64,000 nucleotides of DNA, from NCBI RefSeq assembly GCF_003641185.1, contig NZ_CP032757.1, forward strand, positions 3,038,001 to 3,102,000, in the 5' to 3' direction. Below, in pieces: positions 17,031-25,020 of the stretch. A model generated the notes under the pieces. It ran no database searches and was not told where the DNA came from. It saw only the letters and a program-made list of their open reading frames with translations. Each line of letters opens with the position of its first letter. Within the stretch, counting starts at the first letter, position 1. The stretch is from Lactiplantibacillus pentosus (GTDB lineage: Bacteria; Bacillota; Bacilli; Lactobacillales; Lactobacillaceae). The position numbers and the translations under genes are program-made.

Positions 17031-18236
17031 ATGACAAAACAGTTCAATCCTAGCTGGACGCTCTTTGCGCTCGCAATCAGTGCCTTTGCAATTGGCTCGA
17101 CCGAATTTATTAGCGTCGGCCTGATGCCACTACTCGTTAGTAGTTTTCATATTAATCTGGCGCAGGCTGGTTTGACAGTCTCAATCTACGCCATCGGTAT
17201 TATGGTCGGTGCGCCGGTGATGACCTTGCTCACTGGTCGGCTTAATCGCCACCGCCTGATGATGCTGATTATGATTTTATTTATTATTGGCAATCTGTTA
17301 GCCGCCAGCGCCCCGACTTTTGGCGTCTTACTGGCCGGCCGGGTCGTCGCAGCGCTAGCCCACGGCATCTTTATGACGGTCGCATCCGTAATTGCTGCCG
17401 ATGTGGTTGCGCCGGCCAAACGCGCCTCGGCTATCGCCATCATGTTCACCGGACTGACCGTTGCGACCGTCACCGGGGTTCCGTTGGGCACCATGATTGG
17501 GCAATTAGGCGGCTGGCGCTGGTCATTCATCTTCATTAGCGCCATTGGGATCATCGGGTTGCTCGCGGACTATTGGTTGATTCCACGCAACCTCCCGTTA
17601 CCAAGCAAAGCAACGATTCGAGGAATTGGCCGCGTCCTGACGAATCCACAATTGGTCTTGGCTCTGCTCGTGACGGCACTCGGTTACGGCGGTACTTTCG
17701 TCGTCTACACCTACCTCTCACCATTATTGGAACAACAGATGCACTGGTCCGCGAGTGCTGTGGTTCTGATTCTCGTCGTCTATGGGTTGATGGTCGCCCT
17801 TGGTAATACCTTAGGCGGACGGTGGGCCAATGCACGGCCACTAATTGCCCTGTTCAAAATGTTCACTGGCCTACTCGTGACCCTTTTGATTCTGAGCGTG
17901 ACCGGTTATAGTCACTGGCTCGGGCTGCTCACCGTACTCTTAATGGGCGTCTTCGCCTTCATGAACGTGCCCGGTTTGCAGTTATACATTGTTCAGTTAG
18001 CTGAACAAAATACTCCGCACGATATTACGATGGCGTCCGCCTTAAACATCTCCGCATTTAATGTTGGGATTGCCCTTGGTTCAGGTATTGGCGGGCAAGT
18101 CACAACTAAGCTCGGTCTCGGGATGACCCCCATCTTTGGTGCCATCATGGTCGCCGTCAGCCTGGTGCTCCTTTTAGGGCTGATTTGGTTGGCACGGCCA
18201 GCGAAGCAGTTGACTAGGAATTGCACTCAAAACTAA
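17031..18236 (+). CDS. MFS transporter, DHA1 (AraJ/YdhP-like) efflux family
   Basis: 401 residues with 12 predicted membrane spans. Starts FNPSWTLFALAISAFAIGST then EFISVGLMPLL, the signature of AraJ-like sugar or drug exporters; the loop 2-3 motif GAPVMTLLTGRLNRHRLM and motif C-like GVPLGTMIGQLGGWRWSF support DHA1. AGGAGG lies eight bases before the ATG. Divergent from an HxlR regulator, so induction by the regulator's ligand is likely. Substrate cannot be told from sequence. Followed by a strong terminator. Confidence 0.88.
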   Translation: MTKQFNPSWTLFALAISAFAIGSTEFISVGLMPLLVSSFHINLAQAGLTVSIYAIGIMVGAPVMTLLTGRLNRHRLMMLIMILFIIGNLLAASAPTFGVLLAGRVVAALAHGIFMTVASVIAADVVAPAKRASAIAIMFTGLTVATVTGVPLGTMIGQLGGWRWSFIFISAIGIIGLLADYWLIPRNLPLPSKATIRGIGRVLTNPQLVLALLVTALGYGGTFVVYTYLSPLLEQQMHWSASAVVLILVVYGLMVALGNTLGGRWANARPLIALFKMFTGLLVTLLILSVTGYSHWLGLLTVLLMGVFAFMNVPGLQLYIVQLAEQNTPHDITMASALNISAFNVGIALGSGIGGQVTTKLGLGMTPIFGAIMVAVSLVLLLGLIWLARPAKQLTRNCTQN

Positions 18237-18247
18237 CCGTTAATTCA

Positions 18248-18318
18248 AACGCCACCAAACCCAGGGCTGACACTAACTTTAGTAGTCAAGTTCACCTGGT
18301 GCTTGGTGGCGTTTTTTC
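18248..18318 (+). terminator. Terminator of the MFS gene
   Basis: ACGCCACCAAACCCAGG pairs with CCTGGTGCTTGGTGGCGT around a central loop and is followed by TTTTTTC. It overlaps the 3' end of the minus-strand pseudogene at 18279. Confidence 0.85.
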
Positions 18319-18576
18319 TTGCTGACGGTTACGTGGAAATTATCGGTTTCTACTATATAGTATGCTGTGCCAGTGACCGTCAAATCTTCGGCCGATTCTA
18401 AAATTTAGACGTCAAAGTTCAGACGCTTATTGGCGCCAGAAACAGGTTTAGTGTTTGCTGTCACGATTGAAAACTTTCCAAATACCAACAGATTTTTCAT
18501 TTAAGTCTGAAAAAATTTCAATGTTTCCACACCCTTTGAAGCACATTTGACAGGACTAATCAATTGAAATCACCAT
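18279..18576 (-). pseudogene. Small decayed gene (two stops and a frameshift)
   Basis: On the minus strand a strong GGAGGAG site precedes ATG at 18574-18576. The frame reads MVISID, a TAG stop, then SCQMCFKGCGNIEIF and SDLNEKSVGIWKVF to RDSKH. A shift to another frame continues TKPVSGANKRLNFDV, stop, then ILESAEDLTVTGTAYYIVET and DNFHVTVSKKKR to a stop at 18279. The stretch keeps amino-acid-like composition across all breaks, which argues for a lost gene of about 95 codons. Family not recognised. Confidence 0.5.
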
Positions 18577-18728
18577 CGTCTTTCTCCTCCAAAACACCGG
18601 TTTATTCGAATTTAGTGTTAACCGTTCCACCTTTAATAACGCCTAATTGCGCCCGTCAGCTGACTGAGACTTGCATTTTCCCTTTCTGAAAGCTATAACG
18701 GTAATGGAGGAACTGATGACAACGATGG

Positions 18729-18782
18729 ATTGTGAACCCAATTCCGGCACTTGCTGGCTAAGGCCAGACTTGGGTTCACAAT
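18729..18782. promoter_or_regulatory. 13-bp perfect inverted repeat upstream of the L,D-transpeptidase
   Basis: ATTGTGAACCCAA (18729-18741) and TTGGGTTCACAAT (18770-18782) are exact inverted repeats with 28 bases between, themselves containing CTGGC/GCCAG. It ends 43 bases before the gene start, so it lies in the promoter/leader. As RNA it would form a long stem-loop; as DNA it could be a dimer site. Confidence 0.6.
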
Positions 18783-18825
18783 ATCATCGCCAGTCAATCA
18801 CGCTTAAGGGGAAATGGGGACCGAC

Positions 18826-19467
18826 ATGCAACGTAAATCATTAGTTATTTTATTGACGAGTATTGTACTCATAATCAGCATCTTAACCACGGGAATGGTT
18901 AAGGTCATTGGTACCGCACATGCGACTGAACGGACCAACGCAACGACACGGCAAACGGCCCGTAAAACGGCGCATCGCACCAAGTCAACAGTGAACTCAC
19001 AGTCATCCGTCATGCGAACACCAATCAACTGGCGCAAATCATCAGAAACCGTCGCTTATCCAAATGTTAACGACTATCCTGACCTGTGGATTCACGTTTC
19101 ACAGGCGAAGCAACGGATGACGCTGATCAATCATCACCACGTCCTGTACACGATGTACATCTCGACAGGGGTACCGACTGCGGACCGTAAAACGCCGCGC
19201 GGTACCTATCACGTTCAAGCGGAACGCGGGAAGTACTTCTACAGTTCGTCCGTCGGTGAAGGCGCGTCTTATTGGGTCTCCTGGCTCAATCATGGTGAGT
19301 ATCTCTTTCACGCGACGCCCGTCGACGCGCAGGGCCACTTCATCAAATCCGACGCCAATGATTTGGGCAAACGCCCATCATCGCATGGTTGCGTTCATTT
19401 GAGCGTTGCGGACGCCAAATGGGTTTATCAGAATATCAAATACGGCACCAAGGTCGTCATCGATTAA
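18826..19467 (+). CDS. L,D-transpeptidase (YkuD domain)
   Basis: About 213 residues. An N-terminal membrane anchor or signal (SLVILLTSIVLIISILTTGM) is followed by a basic linker and a YkuD catalytic domain from about residue 85: WIHVSQAKQRMTLIN, TGVPTADRKTPRGTYHV, HATPV and the active-site motif SSHGCVHLSVADAKW (nucleophile Cys near residue 189). These enzymes make 3-3 cross-links or attach groups to peptidoglycan tetrapeptides outside the membrane. Start: ATG at 18826, six bases after GGGGA; the ATG four codons earlier is too close to its ribosome site. Single gene with its own upstream inverted repeat and downstream terminator. Confidence 0.9.
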   Translation: MQRKSLVILLTSIVLIISILTTGMVKVIGTAHATERTNATTRQTARKTAHRTKSTVNSQSSVMRTPINWRKSSETVAYPNVNDYPDLWIHVSQAKQRMTLINHHHVLYTMYISTGVPTADRKTPRGTYHVQAERGKYFYSSSVGEGASYWVSWLNHGEYLFHATPVDAQGHFIKSDANDLGKRPSSHGCVHLSVADAKWVYQNIKYGTKVVID

Positions 19468-19481
19468 AAGTGCCTAGACGA

Positions 19482-19530
19482 AAAACTAGCAACGTATTTG
19501 CGGTCATCCACAACGTTGCTAGTTTTTTTC
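19482..19530 (+). terminator. Terminator of the L,D-transpeptidase gene
   Basis: AAAACTAGCAACGT and ACGTTGCTAGTTTT form a long stem followed by TTTC. Confidence 0.88.
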
Positions 19531-19632
19531 ATCGCTGAATTGATCAATTGGCCTGACAGCTACTTTACAACTCAGGCGAGCACTTCGACCACACTCATCA
19601 TTGACTAACCGCCAATTCAGCTTGCGCCTTCA

Positions 19633-21531
19633 TCAAATTTCAACTTCTGCGGCCACCTGATTAGCTGTCCGACTGTCCATCAGCGTCTCTGCTTCGACAT
19701 AAATTTTATGCCACATCATGAAAGTCAGGACTGTCCACAGTTTACGGGAATTGTCGCGAGTACCCGCACGATGTTCATCGAGCAAGTTCAAGAAATAAGT
19801 TTTATCAAAATACTGCTCGGTTTGTGAGTCCTGAATGATTTGCTTGGCCCAATCATACATTTCATCCTTAAGCCACCAACGAATCGGCACTGGGAACCCG
19901 AGCTTTTTGCGATGCAGCACGTGTGCTGGGACGATTTCTTCGACGGCCTTACGCAGAATGTACTTCGTCGTCCCGTGAGCAATTCGTAATTCAGCTGGAA
20001 TTTCCGCCGCCAAATCAAAGACGGCGCGGTCAACAAATGGCGTCCGCAATTCTAGATTGTGCGCTAACGCCGTGCGGTCCGCATTGTGCAGTAAATCGCC
20101 GTTGAGCCAGGTATGCATATCGACGAACTGCATTTTTGAAATCGGGTCATAGTCTGCCGCCTCTTGATAGTAAGCCTTAGTGGCCTGCGGGAAAGTGTGG
20201 TCCGCATTGTAATGATTCATAAACTGCTGCTTCTCGGCCTCATTAAAAATAAACGCATTGCCGACATACCGGTTCTCTAGAGGCGTCGTGCCACGCATTA
20301 ATAAGGATTTTCCACGAACACCCTCTGGAATCATCGTGGCGATCCGGTGTAAGGCACCATTGAACGGCTTCGTGTAGCGGAACGGTTTCAGTGATTCCGG
20401 TTCGTGGTAGATCGTGTAGCCACCAAATAACTCATCCGCACCCTCGCCGGTCAGGCAGACCTTGACGTGTTTGACCGCTTCCTTAGTTAAGAAATACTGC
20501 GGTACTGCCGCCGGATCTGCCAACGGGTCATCCATACTCCAGACAAAATGTGGAAAGGCCGCCATAAACGCTTCAGGCGTAATCGTCATCTGCTTATTTT
20601 CGACCCCCAGCTGTGCCGCCGTTTCCTGAGCCACGTCGAGTTCACTATAACCCGGCCGTTCAAAGCCAACCGAAATTGTCTGCAGGTTGGGATTGAACTG
20701 TTTGGCAATCGCCACGACGATCGACGAATCGATTCCGCCTGATAAGAACGCCCCCACTGGTACATCAGAGCGCATATGAATTTTGACGGAATCGATCAGC
20801 GTTGCTTTCAAGCGTTCCGCGTATTCCTGTTCAGAGCGCTTTACGGGATGGAACTCACGATGATAATACCGCTTGATTTGCGGCGCAGCGCCGAGTTTCT
20901 TAGTCAGTGAACAGCCCGGTGCCAATAACTTGATCTCTTTGGTCAGCGTCTCCGGTTCAGGCACGTACTGAAAGGTCAGATAATCTTGGAGGGCATCCTG
21001 GTCAAACTGCTTGTCCTTCAGGATTTTATAGATGGCCTTGCTCTCAGAAGCGTAGTAAAAATCGTTGCCCGCAATCGCGTAGTAGAATGGCTTGATGCCA
21101 AATTGGTCACGTGCGGCAAACAGCGTCTTTTCCTGTTTGTCCCAAATCACAAACGCAAACATGCCCCGCAAATAAGTCGTTAGTTTCTCATGGTATTTGG
21201 CGTACATGCCCAAGATCACTTCGGAATCCGAATCAGTCTTGAATGGATACCCTTCTTGAATCAATTGTTCACGCAATTCAATATAGTTATAAATCTCACC
21301 GTTAAACGTCAACCAGTACCGTTCATTGTCATACGATAGCGGTTGGTGGCCACCTGCCAAGTCAATAATACTCAGCCGCCGAAACCCCATCGTGATATTA
21401 TCATCCGCAAAATAGCCTTCGTCATCTGGCCCCCGATGCACGATCATTTTCGTCATTTCATGTACCAGCTCATCATACGCGGTATTATCCGCCAGCGTTC
21501 GGTCAGTCAGGCACCCAACTAATCCACACAT
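19633..21531 (-). CDS. asnB: Asparagine synthase (glutamine-hydrolysing) / AsnB-type amidotransferase
   Basis: 632 residues. Starts MCGLVGCLTD, where Cys2 is the glutaminase nucleophile, which fixes the start at 21529-21531 (AGGAGTGAGG upstream) although the frame runs 25 codons further. Class-II glutamine amidotransferase domain to about residue 210 (IVHRGPDDEGYF, LTFNGEIYNY), then the synthetase domain with the ATP-PPi loop GAFLSGGIDSSIVVAI and LTGEGADELFGGY. The family makes Asn from Asp and Gln. In L. plantarum an AsnB paralogue is known to amidate meso-diaminopimelate of peptidoglycan instead, and sequence alone does not tell which this is. The nearby envelope genes and kinase pair make the wall role plausible. 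The leader is about 195 nt with no T-box. Confidence 0.9.
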   Translation of the reverse strand: MCGLVGCLTDRTLADNTAYDELVHEMTKMIVHRGPDDEGYFADDNITMGFRRLSIIDLAGGHQPLSYDNERYWLTFNGEIYNYIELREQLIQEGYPFKTDSDSEVILGMYAKYHEKLTTYLRGMFAFVIWDKQEKTLFAARDQFGIKPFYYAIAGNDFYYASESKAIYKILKDKQFDQDALQDYLTFQYVPEPETLTKEIKLLAPGCSLTKKLGAAPQIKRYYHREFHPVKRSEQEYAERLKATLIDSVKIHMRSDVPVGAFLSGGIDSSIVVAIAKQFNPNLQTISVGFERPGYSELDVAQETAAQLGVENKQMTITPEAFMAAFPHFVWSMDDPLADPAAVPQYFLTKEAVKHVKVCLTGEGADELFGGYTIYHEPESLKPFRYTKPFNGALHRIATMIPEGVRGKSLLMRGTTPLENRYVGNAFIFNEAEKQQFMNHYNADHTFPQATKAYYQEAADYDPISKMQFVDMHTWLNGDLLHNADRTALAHNLELRTPFVDRAVFDLAAEIPAELRIAHGTTKYILRKAVEEIVPAHVLHRKKLGFPVPIRWWLKDEMYDWAKQIIQDSQTEQYFDKTYFLNLLDEHRAGTRDNSRKLWTVLTFMMWHKIYVEAETLMDSRTANQVAAEVEI

Positions 21532-21727
21532 TATCCTCACTCCTATACACAAGCTTGACCTTAGTGACAAGTGATGAACAACATTAAAGCATGTCACGCT
21601 CATCATTGACAGTCAGCGAGTTTGGACCGGACAACAACCAAGCAAACGGTGTTTTTCTAGTATGCCGATTCCCAGAAAATACGGTTTGGGGCTAGTGTTA
21701 TCTGCGGTCTTGCACTCAACAATGCTA

Positions 21728-21821
21728 ATTATAGGGTGAAACTTGCCATCGTAACGGGTGTTTTAAGACGACCTCACGTCCATTTTGGTGCGTTTAAGAC
21801 ACGATTCGGCCATTTTAAGAC
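21728..21821 (-). promoter_or_regulatory. asnB promoter with three LytTR-like direct repeats
   Basis: On the minus strand GTCTTAAAA, GTCTTAAAC and GTCTTAAAA lie at 21813-21821, 21792-21800 and 21761-21769. Start-to-start spacings are 21 and 31 bp, i.e. two and three helical turns. The last repeat ends four bases before the -35 position (CGTTAC, 21751-21756), with a 17-base spacer to TATAAT (21728-21733). Paired ~9-bp repeats at about 21 bp just upstream of a poor -35 are the known layout for LytTR activators such as AgrA and PlnC. The LytTR regulator is encoded next door. Confidence 0.62.
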
Positions 21822-21839
21822 AACGGGACTGACGATTGC

Positions 21840-21890
21840 AAAAAACTGGGCTAATCAGACCCTTTCACGAGTCCAACTAACCCAGTCGAT
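21840..21890 (-). terminator. Terminator of the response-regulator gene
   Basis: Minus strand: CTGGGTTAG pairs with TTAGCCCAG (two wobbles) and is followed by TTTTTTG, about 75 bases past the stop of the regulator gene. Confidence 0.7.
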
Positions 21891-21962
21891 GCTTTTTTCA
21901 AGTCTCTGTGCACAACCCTGATGATGGTTATCTCCTGTTGGTGTGGCAGCCGATTCTTCAAG

Positions 21963-22703
21963 TCAATACTTACCAATCCGTCTAGCTAGATACCGACTGG
22001 CTTGAGCAGAGCATAGCACGCGTTCCCCATCGGCCATTGTTACTTGCCGATAGCGCTTGTCCAAGGAACGAATACGCGTGAGATTCACAACGTATGACTT
22101 ATGACAACGATAGAAATTATCGTTCAAATCAGGAACGTCCTTTAACAAGCCGTAATACTCGAGTTCCCCATCATCGAGATGCACCACAATTTTATGCGGG
22201 TTCAGCGAACTTTCGAAGAACAACACGTGCTGCACCTCTAACGAACGAATCGTCTCGCCAATTTTAATCTGAATCAACTCTTCTTGAGGCTGTTCTTCGG
22301 ATTTAAACCGTGTTTGGGCGACTGTTAAGACTTGCCTCAACCGATCATACAATTGGTCCGGAAAGTCTTTCAAAATAAAGTCGAGTGCTTCGACCTGATA
22401 CTGAAAAACTGTTAGTGACAGTTCAGTATGCGTCGTCACAAAGATAATTTTATTGCGACCACCTAAGTCACGAATTTCGCTGGCCAGTTGAATGCCGTTG
22501 ATATCCGAATTTAACGCAATATCCAGTAGAAAGACCGCCTTCTCAGGCGATTGTCTGCGAACACTGGCCAGGATTTCATGCGGGTCTGAACTACTCAGAC
22601 CAAAGCCCATGTCCAGTTGGCGGTCGATAATGACTTTGCTGACCAGTTGCTCAAGCTCCTGGAGCTGCTTTGGATCATCTTCACAAATATATACTTTAAT
22701 CAT
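21963..22703 (-). CDS. lamR: LytTR-family response regulator (LamR/AgrA-like)
   Basis: 246 residues. The receiver domain (MIKVYICEDDPKQLQELEQL) has acidic pocket ED at residues 8-10 and phospho-acceptor Asp61 in VFLLDIALNS. The C-terminal LytTR DNA-binding domain starts near residue 145 (IQIKIGETIRSLEVQHVLFF, YRCHKSYVVNLTRIRSLDKR). It overlaps the kinase gene by four bases (ATGA), so the pair is translationally coupled. The layout, an Agr-type kinase and regulator without peptide or processing genes, matches the orphan LamKR pair of L. plantarum, which acts with the complete LamBDCA quorum system. The gene name rests on that resemblance and on the neighbouring genes. Candidate target: the asnB promoter downstream. 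Confidence 0.85.
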   Translation of the reverse strand: MIKVYICEDDPKQLQELEQLVSKVIIDRQLDMGFGLSSSDPHEILASVRRQSPEKAVFLLDIALNSDINGIQLASEIRDLGGRNKIIFVTTHTELSLTVFQYQVEALDFILKDFPDQLYDRLRQVLTVAQTRFKSEEQPQEELIQIKIGETIRSLEVQHVLFFESSLNPHKIVVHLDDGELEYYGLLKDVPDLNDNFYRCHKSYVVNLTRIRSLDKRYRQVTMADGERVLCSAQASRYLARRIGKY

Positions 22704-23980
22704 ACCTCTTCTCGCGCCACCGTTAGCCGTTGAACAAACCGGTTCTCCAGAACGCGCGTCTCCAATATCATATTTTCATTTCGATTGACAATGGTCCCCA
22801 ACCGACTCAAGCCTAATCCACGATTGGTGCCCTTCGTGGAATAGCCCACTTCTTTCAGCTGCCACAATGGGGGTAATTGTTCAAAAAGATTATTTTGAAT
22901 TAAAAATACCGTGCTGTGGGCCGTCTGAAAAATCGCACTGGTGATTTCGCCATGGTAATTTCCGACCACTGCTTCAACAGCATTGTCTAAAATAATGCCT
23001 AGTGCGATATCCAGATCTAGTTCATTAGTTGCAACTCGTTCAAGCACCTGCTTGAGCTCAAAATGAACCTTGATTCCTTGAGATTGGGCATAGTTCAATT
23101 TGTTGAATAGGATACTCTTGACTGATTTAACTTTAACCCGACTCAAATCTTCAAGGTTATACTGTTCATCCGCAACGCGTTTCGTCACGGGTGCAATATT
23201 TTTTTGATAATATTCTTGTAATCCCGTAAGATCATCTGTTTTTAAATACTCACTAATTGAAAGCATCATATTTTGATAATCATGCCGAAAATTACGCAGT
23301 TCATTGTAATGCACCTCAATTTCATTCATATAGCGCGTGTCATTCTTGATTTGTGCCTGTTGCTGCTGCACTTGATACTTCGCACGAATCGTGATTCGAT
23401 ATTCATCATAGAGCGCCACTGCCAGGCCAATCACGACTAATAAGACGACTAAATTACTAACCACTAGTCGCAGCTCATCGTTCAGGCCTTCACTGACGAT
23501 GATATACAGATAAATAACCAATAGTAATACCCCTGTGACTCGATTCAAACTTGGGCGATTAAAGGTCGATTTAACATGGGTATTCATCAAAATAACATTG
23601 AGAATGACCAAGCTCAATAATTGTAAGCTCGCAAACGTCAGCAAGTAGCCCCCGTCGGATTTTAAGGCATACACGATTAAGTCACTCACATGATCGATCA
23701 CAATCGACCAAATACCTACTTGCAGTCCAATCAAAAACGATTCGCTCAGACTTCGCGTCCGTCGCCACGCATACAGCATCACCATCAACAGTATCGGCAT
23801 CGACGCATAAGTTCCGATACTATCAAAAATCCACCGGCTGATCATAATGACTGCCAGTGCATACCCGGTATCTAGATAACTGAACGTCCCCCAGTCTCGT
23901 AAGATTGATTTAACAAATAAAAACAACACGCCGGTTTGAACAAAAGCCATCAGTGTCTCGCTCCGCATCAATACTGTCAT
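22700..23980 (-). CDS. lamK: Agr-type sensor histidine kinase (LamK/AgrC-like)
   Basis: Up to 426 residues. About 190 residues of hydrophobic sequence with six or so membrane spans form the sensor, as in AgrC. A short coiled region follows, then the H-box (NFRHDYQNMMLSISEYLKTD, His near residue 233), the N-box (LDLDIALGIILDNAVEAVVG) and the G-box (GLGLSRLGTIVNRNENM): the GHKL/HPK10 class. No ribosome site precedes the first ATG (23980); the ATG ten codons later (23950) has GGAG ten bases upstream and may be the real start. The ligand would be a peptide sensed from outside; no precursor peptide gene is seen nearby. Confidence 0.85.
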   Translation of the reverse strand: MTVLMRSETLMAFVQTGVLFLFVKSILRDWGTFSYLDTGYALAVIMISRWIFDSIGTYASMPILLMVMLYAWRRTRSLSESFLIGLQVGIWSIVIDHVSDLIVYALKSDGGYLLTFASLQLLSLVILNVILMNTHVKSTFNRPSLNRVTGVLLLVIYLYIIVSEGLNDELRLVVSNLVVLLVVIGLAVALYDEYRITIRAKYQVQQQQAQIKNDTRYMNEIEVHYNELRNFRHDYQNMMLSISEYLKTDDLTGLQEYYQKNIAPVTKRVADEQYNLEDLSRVKVKSVKSILFNKLNYAQSQGIKVHFELKQVLERVATNELDLDIALGIILDNAVEAVVGNYHGEITSAIFQTAHSTVFLIQNNLFEQLPPLWQLKEVGYSTKGTNRGLGLSRLGTIVNRNENMILETRVLENRFVQRLTVAREEV

Positions 23981-24314
23981 AGTGTTATTGCTGCTAATTC
24001 ACCAGGCCAATCCCATCGCCAACCGCTCGTGCCGACCTGTAATCGTGGATAAGTCATCAGCAGCGCCCCTTCCCCATTTTTAACACGCTTGTTTCAAATC
24101 GTTACTAACTAGTGTAAAACAGACAGAATGACTTGAAAAGCCGCCAACGGGTATAAATCATTCAACTTAAGCTTAAACGCCCATTTTCACTGACAAGCCA
24201 ACCTGATAAAACGGACAGCACGCCCATATTTTGTCACCCAAAATCCAAAACAAACGCGGCCCACTGATAGTCATCATCGAATACCAGAAGGCCGCATTGA
24301 TTAAAAATTAAAGT
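23981..24314. other. Upstream region of the kinase gene and terminator of the TetR gene
   Basis: No gene seen. The 24220-24305 part holds the TetR terminator. A short dyad (AACTTAAGCTTAAACG) lies at about 24162-24177 and could be regulatory for the kinase gene. No clear -35/-10 pair was found. Confidence 0.4.
24248..24300 (-). terminator. Terminator of the TetR gene
   Basis: Minus strand GCGGCC and GGCCGC enclose a ~30-base loop and are followed by GTTTGTTTTGG. Moderate strength. Confidence 0.55.
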
Positions 24315-24896
24315 CTAGTCGCACTTCATCGCATCCCAAATCAACTGAAAAATAGCGTCAAAACTGTACTGAGTTGCAGAATAGCGTCCCTGACTAATGT
24401 TGGTCGTATGGGTGTGAATCGTTGAGAACACCACCCCCATGTGGAGACTGACCGGCAGTGGCTTGATGACTTGTGCATCAACGGCCGCCGTTAATAATTT
24501 GACCACGATATTGTTGGGGTCGGCCACGCCGGGCAACACCGTCATCGGCTGCCCGTTGAGCGCTTTGATCTGCTGCATGATGGTCAGGCTGTCCGGATGT
24601 GCGAGCGAATAATCATAGACTTGCTGAACGTATAACCGAATGCGCGTCGACAAGTCAATCGTGGCGTCACTTAAGCGTGCAATATCTGTCGTGCTCAAAA
24701 TGCGAGTCGTTTCGCGCGCATAGACACTATCGATCAACGCCTGTTTATTTTTAAAGTACAAATAAACATTAGATTGGGCAATGCCGACGCGCTTGGCAAC
24801 CTTCGTCGTGGACACGCCAGCCGGGCCTTCAGCCAAGATGATTGCGGCCACGGCATCTTGAATTTTTGCTTGTTTGTTCATATCTTTTTTCTTCAT
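24315..24896 (-). CDS. TetR-family transcriptional repressor
   Basis: 193 residues. N-terminal TetR helix-turn-helix (IQDAVAAIILAEGPAGVSTT, KVAKRVGIAQSNVYLYFKNK), then a helical ligand domain. Ribosome sites are weak before both possible starts (24896 and the ATG at 24881). Divergent from an NmrA-like gene; the 124-base gap contains three copies of one palindrome, AAAGATA-N4-TATCTTT. It most likely represses itself and the divergent operon until a small electrophile or aldehyde binds; the ligand is not predictable. Confidence 0.87.
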   Translation of the reverse strand: MKKKDMNKQAKIQDAVAAIILAEGPAGVSTTKVAKRVGIAQSNVYLYFKNKQALIDSVYARETTRILSTTDIARLSDATIDLSTRIRLYVQQVYDYSLAHPDSLTIMQQIKALNGQPMTVLPGVADPNNIVVKLLTAAVDAQVIKPLPVSLHMGVVFSTIHTHTTNISQGRYSATQYSFDAIFQLIWDAMKCD

Positions 24897-24908
24897 GTCA
24901 CTAGTATA

Positions 24909-24991
24909 AAAGATAAGAATATCTTTTTCAAGCTTGACAAAGATAGAACTATCTTTTATGATTAGACTTGTTAAAAGATAGATTTATCTTT
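24909..24991. promoter_or_regulatory. Triple TetR operator and divergent promoter
   Basis: AAAGATA-N4-TATCTTT occurs at 24909-24926, 24939-24956 and 24974-24991 with different central bases (AGAA, GAAC, GATT). A near-perfect promoter for the plus strand lies across it: TTGACA (24934-24939), 17-base spacer, TATGAT (24957-24962). The middle operator fills the spacer exactly, so occupancy would exclude RNA polymerase. The third lies in the leader and the first covers the start of the repressor gene. Confidence 0.85.
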
Positions 24992-25020
24992 AAAAATAAA
25001 TTCAGCGAGGTTTTAAACTT

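Larger units (their letters stand above)
21532..21962. other. Gap between asnB and the LytTR regulator
   Basis: No gene. It contains the likely asnB promoter (-10 ATTATA on the plus strand at 21728-21733, i.e. TATAAT on the minus), a set of three direct repeats (21761-21821) and the terminator of the regulator gene. No T-box specifier or antiterminator consensus is visible in the leader. Confidence 0.6.

Noticed and set aside
21534..21727. T-box riboswitch in the asnB leader
   Set aside because: No AGGGTGG-type T-box sequence, specifier loop or antiterminator could be seen; the leader is long but unremarkable.
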